Of a stretch of DNA of 47,841 nucleotides, positions 8,400 to 16,572 are shown one piece after another. The stretch comes from Kiritimatiellales bacterium. Lineage in GTDB: Bacteria > Verrucomicrobiota > Kiritimatiellia > UBA8416 > JAIOPI01. The stretch covers positions 1 to 47,841 of the forward strand of contig CAMFEP010000003.1 of NCBI GenBank assembly GCA_945949405.1, given 5' to 3'. The position numbers were made by a program, and so were the translations under genes. How positions within the stretch are numbered: the first letter of the stretch is position 1; every line of letters starts with the position of its first letter. The notes under the pieces were generated by a model that saw only the letters and a program-made list of their open reading frames with translations, did no database searches and had not been told where the DNA came from.

Positions 8400-8458
8400 G
8401 ATTTCCGATTGCCGATTGATGATTGCCGATTGCCCCACAAAATCGGCAATCTGAAATC
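8400..8458. repeat. AATCGGCAATC inverted-repeat element, ruvA-ruvB spacer
   Basis: Arms GATTTCCGATTGCCGATT (8400-8417) and AATCGGCAATCTGAAATC (8441-8458) pair at 17 of 18 positions. A third copy of the core lies in the loop. The same core recurs at 12391 in the mscS leader. Confidence 0.85.
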
Positions 8459-8475
8459 ATAAATCATAAATTGAT

Positions 8476-9069
8476 TCACGCGTTCAACGCCTTCTTGATC
8501 AACACTTCCACGCTGGCGTCCGGCAGCATCTGACGCACGGAGAGCACCAGCTTGCGCGCGTCGTCCTGCTTGTAGCCCAGTGACACCAGCGCCGCGATCG
8601 CGTCGCGCAAGGTCATGTCCATCTCGGACGCATCCGCCGGGCCGGCCAGCGCCTCGAGCGCCTCGCCGGCCGAAAACTTATCCTTCAACTCCACGATCAT
8701 GCGCTCGGCGGTCTTTTTCCCGATGCCGGAAATCGACGCGAGCCGCTTGAGATCGCCGCCCACGAGAGAGGCCTTGAGTTCACGCACGGAAAGCCCGCTC
8801 AACGCGCTCAAGGCCAGCTTGGGGCCGATGCCCGAGACGTTCAATAACAGTCCAAACATCTGCCGTTCCGCGGGCGTCAGGAAACCGAACAGCAGGTGCG
8901 CATCCTCGCGCACGTGATCATGCGTCAGCAACCGACAGCGCTCTCCCGTCGCGGGTAGCCGGTCAAAACTGCTCAAGGGAATAAAGATCTCGTAGCCGAC
9001 GCCCTGCACATCCAGCACCACCCGCGTGGGCTGCTTCTCCACCACCGTGCCGTCAAGAAACGCAATCAT
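8476..9069 (-). CDS. ruvA: Holliday junction DNA helicase subunit RuvA
   Basis: A 197-residue RuvA of usual length. Domain I is an OB fold (MIAFLDGTVVEKQPTRVVLDVQGVGYEI). Domain II has two helix-hairpin-helix motifs (VSGIGPKLALSALS, ISGIGKKTAERMIVELKDK). Domain III (DAIAALVSLGYKQDDARKLV) contacts RuvB. The tetramer binds the junction and loads RuvB rings. It lies between ruvC and ruvB. Its leader contains an inverted TTCGCG element. Confidence 0.97.
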   Translation of the reverse strand: MIAFLDGTVVEKQPTRVVLDVQGVGYEIFIPLSSFDRLPATGERCRLLTHDHVREDAHLLFGFLTPAERQMFGLLLNVSGIGPKLALSALSGLSVRELKASLVGGDLKRLASISGIGKKTAERMIVELKDKFSAGEALEALAGPADASEMDMTLRDAIAALVSLGYKQDDARKLVLSVRQMLPDASVEVLIKKALNA

Positions 9070-9122
9070 CCCCGAGTCTCGCCTGTCCCCCCCGCCAATT
9101 CAAGCGCACAGTCGGAAGCGAC

Positions 9123-9194
9123 AACCGCGAATGCACGCGAATTGACGCCAATAAATCCGAATTCGCGTTCATTAGCGTTCATTCGCGGTTTCCT
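9123..9194. repeat. AACCGCGAAT inverted element, ruvC-ruvA spacer
   Basis: Left arm AACCGCGAATGCACGCGAATT, right arm AATTCGCGTT...CATTCGCGGTT. The right arm has TTCGCG units at about a 10-bp period, so the spacer RNA would fold into a long hairpin. Confidence 0.8.
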
Positions 9195-9203
9195 GTTCGC
9201 GGT

Positions 9204-9713
9204 TCAAATCGGCTCCGCGTCCAGCACCGCGTGCCCCGTGCGGGTGTTGAGATGGCAGATCGCCACGGCCAGCGCATCCGCCGCGTCTTCCTGGGGCATC
9301 ACATCCAGCGCCAGCAACTGCATCACCATGCGCGCCACTTGTTCCTTCTCGGCGCCGCCATGGCCCACCAGCGCCTGCTTGGCGCGCCGTGGCGCATATT
9401 CAAACACCGGTACCCCCGCGCAGGCGCAGGCCGCGATCGCCGCCCCGCGCACCTGCCCCAGAATGTCCGCCGTCTTGGCGTTGCGCTGAAAAAATCCGCC
9501 CTCAATCGCCGCCGCCCCCGGCGCGGTTTTGGCAATCAGCTCGCGGATTGCCTCGGAAATCCCGCGCAAACATTCGGAATGCCGCGCGCGCGGCGGAAAT
9601 TTGAGGGTCTGCATCGCCACGGCCGCCAGCCGCGTCCCCCGCGCCTCCACCACCGCCAGCCCCGGCGAACGCAAGGACGCATCGATGCCCAACACGCGAA
9701 AGCCCGGGGTCAT
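9204..9713 (-). CDS. ruvC: Crossover junction endodeoxyribonuclease RuvC
   Basis: 169 residues from the ATG at 9713; the track ORF extends upstream into repeat sequence. RNase H-like resolvase fold with catalytic acids in VLGIDASLRSPG (Asp11), AAAIEGGFFQRN (Glu71) and the C-terminal pair in MPQEDAADALAVAICH. It cuts Holliday junctions symmetrically with RuvAB. The start is supported by homology: family members begin within a few residues of the first Asp. It is co-operonic with yebC upstream and ruvA downstream, with repeats in both spacers. Confidence 0.95.
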   Translation of the reverse strand: MTPGFRVLGIDASLRSPGLAVVEARGTRLAAVAMQTLKFPPRARHSECLRGISEAIRELIAKTAPGAAAIEGGFFQRNAKTADILGQVRGAAIAACACAGVPVFEYAPRRAKQALVGHGGAEKEQVARMVMQLLALDVMPQEDAADALAVAICHLNTRTGHAVLDAEPI

Positions 9714-9735
9714 ATGTGTCCCCACAGGCCAAAAC

Positions 9736-9868
9736 AACCGCGAATGAACGCCAATGCACGCGAATTCGGAGTCAAACAAAAGGCAACGAAGGGAACGAAG
9801 CGTACTTCGTTATCTTCGTTGCCTTCTGTTCCCATCCCATTAGCGTCCATTCGCGTTCATTCGCGGTT
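9736..9868. repeat. Nested inverted element, yebC-ruvC spacer
   Basis: Outer arms AACCGCGAATGAACG...CATTCGCGGTT enclose inner arms GGCAACGAAG (9782-9791) and CTTCGTTGCC (9814-9823). It fills almost the whole 166-bp spacer. Confidence 0.8.
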
Positions 9869-9879
9869 CGCCCCTCTGC

Positions 9880-10638
9880 CTACCCCTTCGCCGCAATCGC
9901 CTTGAGCACGTCGTCCGACATGTCCATGTTCATGTAGACGTTCTGCACGTCGTCATGCTCTTCGAGGTCGCTCACGAACTTGAGCACCGAACCCGCCACG
10001 CCCGTATCCGTCACCGGCATCGGCGAGAGCGGCAACAGCGTCACTTCCGCACTCAAGGTCGGGATCTTGGCTTTTTCAAGCGCGTCGGTGACCATGTGAA
10101 ACACCGTCGGCGCCGTCAGAATTTCAAACTGGCCGCCGTCGCCGGTCATGTCATCCGCGCCCGCGTCGAGCACGATGCCCATCAATTTGTCTTCATCCAC
10201 GATCGTCGCATCCACAAAAATCTGCCCCTTGCGCTCGAACCCGCGCATGACGGCGCCCGGCGTGGCAATGTTGGCATTATGACGCGTGAAGGTGTGGCGG
10301 ATTTCCGCCGTGGCGCGGTTGCGATTGTCCGTCAGCACCTGGATCACCACCCCGATCCCACCGCTCACATAACCCTCGTACATGACCTCTTCATAAATCA
10401 CGCCCTCGGTTTCGCCCGCGCCCTTTTTGACCGCGCGTTCGATGTTGTCGGACGGCATGTTGTAGCTCTTGGCCTTCTGGATCAGCGTGCGCAAGGCGAC
10501 GTTGGACATCGGGTCGCTGCCGCCGCTCTTGGCTACGATCATCAGCTCCTTGCTCAACTTGCTGAAGATCTTGCCGCGCTTCGCATCTGCGGCACCCTTC
10601 TTGTGCTGAATCGTCTTCCACTTGCTATGACCACTCAT
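9880..10638 (-). CDS. yebC: YebC/PmpR-family regulator / translation factor (TACO1-like)
   Basis: A 252-residue YebC-type protein. It begins with the family signature MSGHSKWKTIQHKKGAADAKRGKIFSKLSKE and shows NIERAVKKGAGE and VYEGYVSGG-like segments. The C-terminal acidic part is MDMSDDVLKAIAAKG. YebC proteins were first described as transcription factors and more recently as factors that help ribosomes through proline stretches. The yebC-ruvCAB order is widely conserved. Strong Shine-Dalgarno AAGGAGA before the ATG at 10638. Confidence 0.95.
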   Translation of the reverse strand: MSGHSKWKTIQHKKGAADAKRGKIFSKLSKELMIVAKSGGSDPMSNVALRTLIQKAKSYNMPSDNIERAVKKGAGETEGVIYEEVMYEGYVSGGIGVVIQVLTDNRNRATAEIRHTFTRHNANIATPGAVMRGFERKGQIFVDATIVDEDKLMGIVLDAGADDMTGDGGQFEILTAPTVFHMVTDALEKAKIPTLSAEVTLLPLSPMPVTDTGVAGSVLKFVSDLEEHDDVQNVYMNMDMSDDVLKAIAAKG

Positions 10639-10742
10639 ACCCCGCCTCTCCTTGGAAAAACCTCGTTAGACTGGCCATAATATCCCGTGGCACCCAACTC
10701 GTCATCAGGAAACCACTGCCCCGCGCAATGCTTCTCTTCCTC

Positions 10743-10768
10743 GTAGGGGCCGCGCTCGCGCGTGCCCT
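10743..10768 (+). repeat. GTAG-headed REP-like hairpin
   Basis: GTAG followed by GGGCCGCGC-TC-GCGCGTGCCC, an imperfect stem. Confidence 0.5.
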
Positions 10769-10819
10769 GTTTGTTTTGAGGTCTTTGCCTGCCCGCAGCG
10801 CTACGCACGGGCCTCCGCT

Positions 10820-10846
10820 GTAGCTGGCCTCGTTGAGGCCGGCTAC
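10820..10846 (+). repeat. GTAG-headed hairpin
   Basis: GTAGCTGGCCTC-GTT-GAGGCCGGCTAC, a 12-bp stem with one mismatch. Here the GTAG is itself part of the stem. Confidence 0.75.
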
Positions 10847-10988
10847 GGCCCCGCATCCCACAAGTCGACATCCACCCGCCAAGGCCACCTCCTACAGTTG
10901 TCCACCTTCCTCGGGGTCGGAATCGTATATATGCGAAGAAAAATCCTTCGAATCCCCCCTCCGCCAGTCAAGTATCCTATACAAACCA

Positions 10989-11017
10989 TTGCAGTATGCA
11001 GCCAAACAGCCTATAGT
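10989..11017 (+). promoter_or_regulatory. Sigma-70 type promoter of the desaturase gene
   Basis: TTGCAG (10989-10994), 17-bp spacer, TATAGT (11012-11017), 85 bases before the ATG. Two matches short of full consensus. Confidence 0.6.
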
Positions 11018-11102
11018 CCCATCACCTTAGTACAAAACCAGACGCCCTGCACAAACCGTCAAACCGACCCGCGCAGGCCGAAAGCCCGTATTGGAGCATT
11101 TT

Positions 11103-12155
11103 ATGGAAACAGCACCCACAGCCTCCGCGGCCACCCAGGAACCAGCCCCCACGAACCGCTGGTGGTGGCGCTCAATCGTCGAACGCTACGAAAAGCCCTC
11201 GTCTTTGCGCAGCCTCTGGCAGATCACGAATTCAATGGGCCCCTACCTGATCCTCTGGGGCCTCATGATCTGGGCCCTACAATCGCACCACTACTGGCTG
11301 ACCCTCCTCATGGCCCCCCTCGCCGCCGGCTTCCTCGTGCGCATCTTTATCATCTCCCACGATTGCGGCCACGGCGCCATGTTCAAAAGCCCTCGCGTCA
11401 ATCGCTTCTGGGGCGTGATCGCCTCCCTGCTCTGCGCCACCCCCTACCATTTTTGGTTGAGTGAACACGGCCGCCATCACGGCGCCTCCGGCAACCTCGA
11501 CCGCCGCGGCGTGGGAGACATCTGGACCCTGACCGTCCAGGAATACCTCGCCAGTTCCCGGTTGCGTCGCATCTGGTACCGCATCTACCGCAATCCCTTC
11601 ATGATGTTCGGCCCCGGGGCCTTCGGCATCATGGCCCTGCGCTACCGCATTCCCAAGGGCGCCCGCAACAAGAAGGAACGCTTGAGCGTCCTCTGGACGA
11701 ACGTCGGCTTGCTCGGAATCATGCTGGGCATGACCCACTGGATCGGCCTCAAGGAATTTTTGATGATCATCGTCCCCATCCTCTCCGTGAGCAGCGCCAC
11801 CGGCGTCTGGCTCTTCTATGTGCAACACCAGTACGAGGGCGTGCGCTGGGATCGCAATGAAAACTGGGATTTCCTGACCCAGGCGATCGAGAGCAGTTCC
11901 TACTATCGCCTGCCGCGCGTGCTGCAGTGGTTCACCGGTAACATCGGCTACCACCATGTGCACCACTTGAGCCACCGCATCCCCAACTACAACCTCGAAA
12001 AGTGCCACCGCGAAAATGAAATCTTCAGCCGCGCACGCCAGATCACCCTCTGGTCCAGCTTAAAGTCCCTCACGCTCCGCCTGTGGGACGAAGAACAGCG
12101 CAAACTCGTCGGCTACCGCGCCCTGCGCATGGCCCGCCGCAGTTCCGCCACATAA
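11103..12155 (+). CDS. Membrane fatty acid desaturase
   Basis: 350 residues from the ATG at 11103, which has GGAG 6 bases upstream; the track start at 11091 is a TTG. The three His boxes of the membrane di-iron desaturases are present: HDCGH (86-90), HGRHH (122-126) and GYHHVHH (about 284-290). Hydrophobic segments lie at about 46-80, 100-118 and 195-235. The pattern is closest to acyl-lipid delta-12/omega-3 type desaturases. It would insert double bonds into membrane lipid acyl chains, often in cold adaptation. Monocistronic, with its own promoter. Regiospecificity cannot be read from the sequence. Confidence 0.88.
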   Translation: METAPTASAATQEPAPTNRWWWRSIVERYEKPSSLRSLWQITNSMGPYLILWGLMIWALQSHHYWLTLLMAPLAAGFLVRIFIISHDCGHGAMFKSPRVNRFWGVIASLLCATPYHFWLSEHGRHHGASGNLDRRGVGDIWTLTVQEYLASSRLRRIWYRIYRNPFMMFGPGAFGIMALRYRIPKGARNKKERLSVLWTNVGLLGIMLGMTHWIGLKEFLMIIVPILSVSSATGVWLFYVQHQYEGVRWDRNENWDFLTQAIESSSYYRLPRVLQWFTGNIGYHHVHHLSHRIPNYNLEKCHRENEIFSRARQITLWSSLKSLTLRLWDEEQRKLVGYRALRMARRSSAT

Positions 12156-12169
12156 TTTTCATTTGCACT

Positions 12170-12197
12170 GGAGGGCGAGGCTGCGCCGAGCCGTTCC
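12170..12197 (+). repeat. GGAG-headed REP-like hairpin
   Basis: GGAGGGCGAGGCTGCGCCGAG then CCGTTCC, the same phrase as at 4637. It lies just after the desaturase stop codon. Confidence 0.6.
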
Positions 12198-12264
12198 CAT
12201 CCCGCCCTTTCGTCCTCCTTGCCCGTTGGCCGGTGCCGTTCTCGCGCCTATGGGCTTGCCCGCC

Positions 12265-12295
12265 GTAGGTGGGGTGGCGCAACGCCAGCCCATCC
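12265..12295 (+). repeat. GTAG-headed hairpin
   Basis: GTAG followed by GGGGTGGCG-CAA-CGCCAGCCC, an imperfect stem, between the desaturase and mscS. Confidence 0.5.
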
Positions 12296-12371
12296 AGCGC
12301 CGTCATGGCGTCGGCCAACAGCACCACTCCAACTCTTGCCAATCCGCCCCCCTTTCCCTACCCTTGCCCCC

Positions 12372-14198
12372 ATGACGTATTCCCCTCATCAATCGGCAAT
12401 CGGCAATCGTAAATCGGCAATCTCCCTCCTCCTCCTCTCCCTCCTGGCCCTCGCCCCCCTCGGCACACCCCTGCCCGCCCACGCCCAGGACACGCCCGCC
12501 ATTGCCGCCACCAACGCCCTGACTAAAACCGAGCAGCGCGAACTCGAACGCAAACGCCGCCAGGCCGAGATCGCGCGCCTCGAAGCCGAACAATCCCAGC
12601 GCCGCGGCGAAATCTCCGAACGCGAAGCGCGCCTCGCGGAACAGCGCTCCGGCAACGCCACGTCCCGCCTGCGCGAACTCCTCGGCGCCATCGACGAGAA
12701 CGACCCGCGCCCCATGGAGGAAATCGCCCGCCTGCGCACCGCTGCCGAAAACCTGCGCGAGGAACGCACACGCCCCGAAAAACGCCTGGAACTCCTGCAC
12801 AAGCGCGGCGAAGCCCCGGATCGCGAACAGGTGGAACTCACCGAGCGCCTCGTCAACCTGAATGAAAACATCCAGCTCCACCGCCTGCTCATCAACCGCT
12901 GGATCGCACGCAGCACCCTCGGCATGGAAGCCGATCGCCTCGATAAGGTGATCACCGGCCTGCCCGTCAACCCCCGCCCCAGCGTGCGCCTGCTCGCGGA
13001 AAAACGCCGCAACGGGAATGCGGAACACACGCGCCTGACCGAACTGGATGCCAACATGGCCGAGTTGGCCGCCGTGCGCAGCGACATCGCCCCCGCCCTC
13101 GAACTTCTCGAAAATAAATCGGCCCAGCTCGCCGAAACCATCCAACTGCTCGGGGATAAATACGACCTCACCCGCACCCGCGAGGTGCGCGACCAGCTGG
13201 ATACGGAAAAAAGCCGCCAGGATCCCTATGCCGAACGCCTGGAAATCTTAAAGAACCAGGTCGGCGCCATCGACGAAACCCTCGCCGAAAACACCCGCCT
13301 GTGCGACCTGTACCGCACCGCCTTGGTCGTGCTCGACGAGGACCTCGACGCCATCGTACACGACTATTGGCGCAGCGTCCTGGTGCCTCTCGCCTCAATT
13401 GCCGTTCTCTTCACCTGCTATTTCATCATCAGCCGCCTCTTCCTCCCGCGCGTCTATAAACGCGACCGCCTTTTCGTCGCGCGCCGGGTGGGTCTGTATG
13501 TCTCGATCATGCTGATGATCGGCGTGATCCTCGGCTTCTTCTTCGACGACCTGCGCCCCTTCGCCACCACCCTCGGCATCGCCGGCGCCGCCGTCGTCAT
13601 CGCCCTCCAGGACCTCTGCTCATCCTTCGCCGGCTGGTTCGTGATCATCGCCAGCCGAAAAATTCACGTCGGCGACCGCATCGAAGTGGATGGCAAGATC
13701 GGCGACGTTCTCGACCTGCAATTGCTGCGCACCACGGTCCTGGAATTGCGCAGCGGGCTGGGCGTCGATGAACCCACCGGCCGCGTGATCGTCATCCCCA
13801 ACAGCTTCATCTTCAAGGGCAGCTTTATCAACTTCAACCACGTCCACCCCTACATCTGGAACAAGATCGACATCACCATCACCTACGAAACGCCCTTCCG
13901 CGACGCCGAGGCGCTGCTGAAACGCATTCTGGAGGAGGAAACCCGCCTGGATTTCGAGGCCGCGCGCGCGGGCGCCGGCAAAATGGAAAAAGCCTATGGC
14001 GTGGCCGATACGGAATACGTCCCAAAAATGTATTCAACGATCGCGGACAACGGCGTGCTCTTCCGCCTGCTCTATGTCGGCCACTACCGCCGCGTGGACG
14101 ACGTCCGCAACCGCCTCAACACCCGCATCCTGCGCGAATTCGACGCCGACAAACGCATGCAACTCGCCTACCCCACCCAGCGTCAGTTGAACGGCTAA
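12372..14198 (+). CDS. MscS-family mechanosensitive channel with long N-terminal coiled coil
   Basis: 608 residues from the ATG at 12372. Signal peptide (SLLLLSLLALAPLGTPLPAHA), then a long charged coiled-coil region (about 55-325, periplasmic by analogy with MscK/MscM-type proteins). Hydrophobic segments follow at about 335-357 and 372-390, and the pore helix and beta domain start near residue 400 (TLGIAGAAVVIALQD, HVGDRIEVDGKIGDV, VIVIPNS). The channel releases solutes on hypo-osmotic shock. Residues 6-18 (HQSAIGNRKSAIS) are encoded by an AATCGGCAATC repeat, so the leader's first part is repeat-derived, or the true start lies just after it. The stop overlaps the convergent DUF2961 gene by 4 bases. 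Confidence 0.88.
   Translation: MTYSPHQSAIGNRKSAISLLLLSLLALAPLGTPLPAHAQDTPAIAATNALTKTEQRELERKRRQAEIARLEAEQSQRRGEISEREARLAEQRSGNATSRLRELLGAIDENDPRPMEEIARLRTAAENLREERTRPEKRLELLHKRGEAPDREQVELTERLVNLNENIQLHRLLINRWIARSTLGMEADRLDKVITGLPVNPRPSVRLLAEKRRNGNAEHTRLTELDANMAELAAVRSDIAPALELLENKSAQLAETIQLLGDKYDLTRTREVRDQLDTEKSRQDPYAERLEILKNQVGAIDETLAENTRLCDLYRTALVVLDEDLDAIVHDYWRSVLVPLASIAVLFTCYFIISRLFLPRVYKRDRLFVARRVGLYVSIMLMIGVILGFFFDDLRPFATTLGIAGAAVVIALQDLCSSFAGWFVIIASRKIHVGDRIEVDGKIGDVLDLQLLRTTVLELRSGLGVDEPTGRVIVIPNSFIFKGSFINFNHVHPYIWNKIDITITYETPFRDAEALLKRILEEETRLDFEAARAGAGKMEKAYGVADTEYVPKMYSTIADNGVLFRLLYVGHYRRVDDVRNRLNTRILREFDADKRMQLAYPTQRQLNG
12391..12422. repeat. AATCGGCAATC repeat at the mscS start
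   Basis: Three AATCGGCAATC-type units in a row, the same core as in the ruvA-ruvB spacer, here translated within the mscS leader. Confidence 0.8.
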
Positions 14199-15763
14199 TA
14201 TGCCCCGCCTGTGCCGGTTGTAGTGTCGCGCGTCCCGCGCGAGTCCCGGTAATATAAAACGAGCGCCTCATAGTCCATGGTCCCCGGCGCCACCCCCCAC
14301 GCTTCCGTTTCAAACCGTGCGTGTTGATGAAAGGGCAGCCGGTCCAGGACGTGATAGCGATGCATCGCGGTGAGCCGCCCGGTGCGCTGATCGTCCACAA
14401 TCGATTGCCCGCGTAGGGGGTGCTCAAACACGCTTCGCGAACACCAAGCCAATCCGAAATAATCCTCCGTCCCCGTGCCCTGCCACGCCGGGCCAAGCAC
14501 CGAATCCAGATAGATGCGCTGGTCACCTTCTCCCCACCACTCAGGCGTTCGACTGTCGACCTGAATCACGCACCCCACGATGTGTCCCGCGCCCATCAGT
14601 GTCGCGAGCACAAGCTGATTGGCGCCATCGGTCTGAAGATGGGCATGCACGGACGCCTGCGCGCCAAAACGCATGTCCGTTCCAATGGGCGTGCGGTCGA
14701 CTTCCATGGCATGGCGGATGCGCACACCCCAGTCTGCGCTGTTGCGAATCATAATCCGGGCCTTGCCAAACGGCATCGGCCAGCGCAATTCCACCCGGGC
14801 GTCATGCACGGTGGCCGGAAGCGAACGTACATTTTCCATGACGCGCGAAACCCCCGCGAGCAGGTGCAGGGGCGCATCCAGAGCGGGCGTTGCCGCGCCA
14901 TCCCAGAGCGCCACCACGTGCAAGCCCGCCAATTCCGCCTTGCCGCCCGCTTCCAACACGATTCTCGAAATCGTGCCCGGATTCTCGCTCGTGAAGAGTT
15001 CAGTTTCCGCGCCCGCGGCGATCTCAACCACCTGCGTCGGCGCCCTGGTGCTGCCTTCCGACGTTTCCAGCCATGTGCGCCCCAACGCCTCCAGAACCGC
15101 TCCGCCACGCTGCACGTCGTCCAAGGTAAACGCGTTCAAGATCCCGCCCGGCGGCAGCGTATTCCAGGCAATCTGATAATACAGCTCCGCCAGATCTTTT
15201 TTGTGAGGCACACGCACCACCACCCGGCAGAAATTCGTATGCACGATCGGAAAATGCAGATTGTAGCCGTTGGCGGTCAGCCCGGCGAAGGGCCCTTGCT
15301 TGGGAAGAAAACCGCCAAGCAGGAAATCCGTGAACGGCATCTCCAGCACCGGCGCGTCGTTGCGATCAATGAAGAGGCGGATGGACCCCACCGGATTGGC
15401 TGACCACATCCACGTCAACATGCCCGGGCCGCGCATCTCCGCCAATGTCGCATCCACAAAACCATCGTGCTCCTCCACACGCTGGAAGAACCCATGATCC
15501 ATGTCGCCAAAAATTTGCGGGGCGAGATTCGCCAGCATCGCCCTGCCCGGAACGGATGCGCTGGAAAACTGGCGCGATCGCGCCCACGCGGGAACAGGCT
15601 CCGCCAGGCTTGCCAGCGTCTGCTCGCGCAAGACCGATGACCACGACACACCGGCGGGCAGCTGATAGACAGGTGCGGGCTTGCGCGCACAGGCCAGCAC
15701 CGCAAGGAGAAATCCCAGGCAGGTCGCAAGCCTGGCCTTACGATTCGGAATCCGCTTCCGCAT
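14195..15763 (-). CDS. DUF2961 (GH172-like) lipoprotein
   Basis: 522 residues. The N-terminus has a lipoprotein signal (CLGFLLAVLAC, lipobox near residue 25). The body matches the DUF2961 family, now linked to glycoside hydrolase family 172, with the jelly-roll strands FIDRNDAPVLEMPFTDFL and the conserved QGTGTEDYFGLAW segment. GH172 members hydrolyse or rearrange D-arabinofuranosyl or fructofuranosyl glycosides; the substrate here is unknown. Strong Shine-Dalgarno GGAGGAG lies inside the 3' end of rsmI, whose stop it overlaps by 26 bases, so the two are coupled. The C-terminal RDSRGTRDTTTGTGG is encoded by a GTAG-headed hairpin. Confidence 0.8.
   Translation of the reverse strand: MRKRIPNRKARLATCLGFLLAVLACARKPAPVYQLPAGVSWSSVLREQTLASLAEPVPAWARSRQFSSASVPGRAMLANLAPQIFGDMDHGFFQRVEEHDGFVDATLAEMRGPGMLTWMWSANPVGSIRLFIDRNDAPVLEMPFTDFLLGGFLPKQGPFAGLTANGYNLHFPIVHTNFCRVVVRVPHKKDLAELYYQIAWNTLPPGGILNAFTLDDVQRGGAVLEALGRTWLETSEGSTRAPTQVVEIAAGAETELFTSENPGTISRIVLEAGGKAELAGLHVVALWDGAATPALDAPLHLLAGVSRVMENVRSLPATVHDARVELRWPMPFGKARIMIRNSADWGVRIRHAMEVDRTPIGTDMRFGAQASVHAHLQTDGANQLVLATLMGAGHIVGCVIQVDSRTPEWWGEGDQRIYLDSVLGPAWQGTGTEDYFGLAWCSRSVFEHPLRGQSIVDDQRTGRLTAMHRYHVLDRLPFHQHARFETEAWGVAPGTMDYEALVLYYRDSRGTRDTTTGTGGAY
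14220..14246 (+). repeat. GTAG-headed REP-like hairpin inside the DUF2961 3' end
   Basis: GTAG-TGTCGCGCG-TCC-CGCGCGAGTC. On the minus strand it is translated as the C-terminal tail of the DUF2961 protein. Confidence 0.65.
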
Positions 15764-16559
15764 CGTTTAACTCCTCCGGATCCTCGCTCTCTGCCTCTTC
15801 CCCCTCTGCGTCTCCGCGGGAGCTGTCCAATTCGCGCCCATTCGCGCCCATTCGCGGTTCTTCTGGCTCCATGTCCCGCCTGAACTTCGGATGATTCCCC
15901 GCAATCACAACCGTGATCTCCCCGCGCGCGCCCTGCTCCGTAAACTGCTTCGCCAGATCGCCCAGAAACCCGCGCACCACGCGCTCGAATTTCTTGGTCA
16001 GCTCCAGGCACACCGCCGCTTCACGATCCCCCAGCACCGCATGCGCCGCCGCCAACGTTTTCCCGATCCGATGTGGCGATTCGAAAATCACCAGCGTGTG
16101 CGCCGCCTCGCGCTCTTCCTCGAAAAACCGGCGCAGCACCCCCGGCTTTTTGGGCGGATAGCCCTTGAAGGTGTAGCTAGACGTGGATAGCCCCGAACTG
16201 ACCAGCGCCACCGTCACCGCCGAGGGCCCGGGGATCACCACCACCTCCAACCCGCGCCGCGTCGCCTCGCGCACCAGCCGGTAACCCGGATCGCTCACCC
16301 CCGGATACCCGCCGTCCGTACACAACGCCACGGTCTTGCCCGCCGCCAGATCCGCCAGCAGCCGCTCGCCCGCGCGCTCCTCAATCCCTTCGCGATACGA
16401 AACCAGCTCCGGCGGCCGCGTGATGTTGCTCGCCGTCAGCAAAATGCGCGTGCGCCGCGTGTCTTCACACGCAATCACCTGCGCCTCGGACAAAACCCGC
16501 CGCGCGCGCGGACTCAAGTCCTCCAGATTCCCAATCGGTGTGGCCACGATGTACAACAT
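15738..16559 (-). CDS. rsmI: 16S rRNA (cytidine-1402-2'-O)-methyltransferase RsmI
   Basis: 273 residues from the ATG at 16559 (MLYIVATPIGNLEDLSPRA, the usual RsmI start). SAM-dependent tetrapyrrole-methylase fold: ACEDTRRTR, ALCTDGGYPGVSDPG and VVVIPGPSAVTVALVSSG, then FKGYPPKK and FESPHRI. It methylates C1402 in the ribosomal P site with RsmH. The conserved part ends at about residue 228 (ARGEITVVIAGN). The remaining 45 acidic residues (EPRMGANGRELDSSRG...) are encoded by TTCGCG-type and CTCTGC-type repeats and are probably an acquired tail. It lies downstream of hflX and overlaps the DUF2961 gene. Confidence 0.95.
   Translation of the reverse strand: MLYIVATPIGNLEDLSPRARRVLSEAQVIACEDTRRTRILLTASNITRPPELVSYREGIEERAGERLLADLAAGKTVALCTDGGYPGVSDPGYRLVREATRRGLEVVVIPGPSAVTVALVSSGLSTSSYTFKGYPPKKPGVLRRFFEEEREAAHTLVIFESPHRIGKTLAAAHAVLGDREAAVCLELTKKFERVVRGFLGDLAKQFTEQGARGEITVVIAGNHPKFRRDMEPEEPRMGANGRELDSSRGDAEGEEAESEDPEELNDAEADSES
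15831..15860. repeat. TTCGCG-periodic element inside the rsmI 3' end
   Basis: Three perfect 10-mers: TTCGCGCCCA, TTCGCGCCCA, TTCGCGGTTC. Translated as part of the RsmI C-terminal tail. Confidence 0.8.
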
Positions 16560-16572
16560 AAAACTTTCAAAA

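Larger units (their letters stand above)
10639..11102. other. Divergent intergenic region with two hairpins and the desaturase promoter
   Basis: 464 bp without a gene between yebC (minus) and the desaturase (plus). It contains two GTAG-headed hairpins (10743 and 10820) and a clear sigma-70 promoter at 10989-11017 for the desaturase. The short ORFs here have no recognisable content. The promoter of yebC was not identified. Confidence 0.6.

Noticed and set aside
12303-13145. 280-aa minus-strand ORF over mscS
   Set aside because: Shadow of the coiled-coil part of mscS.
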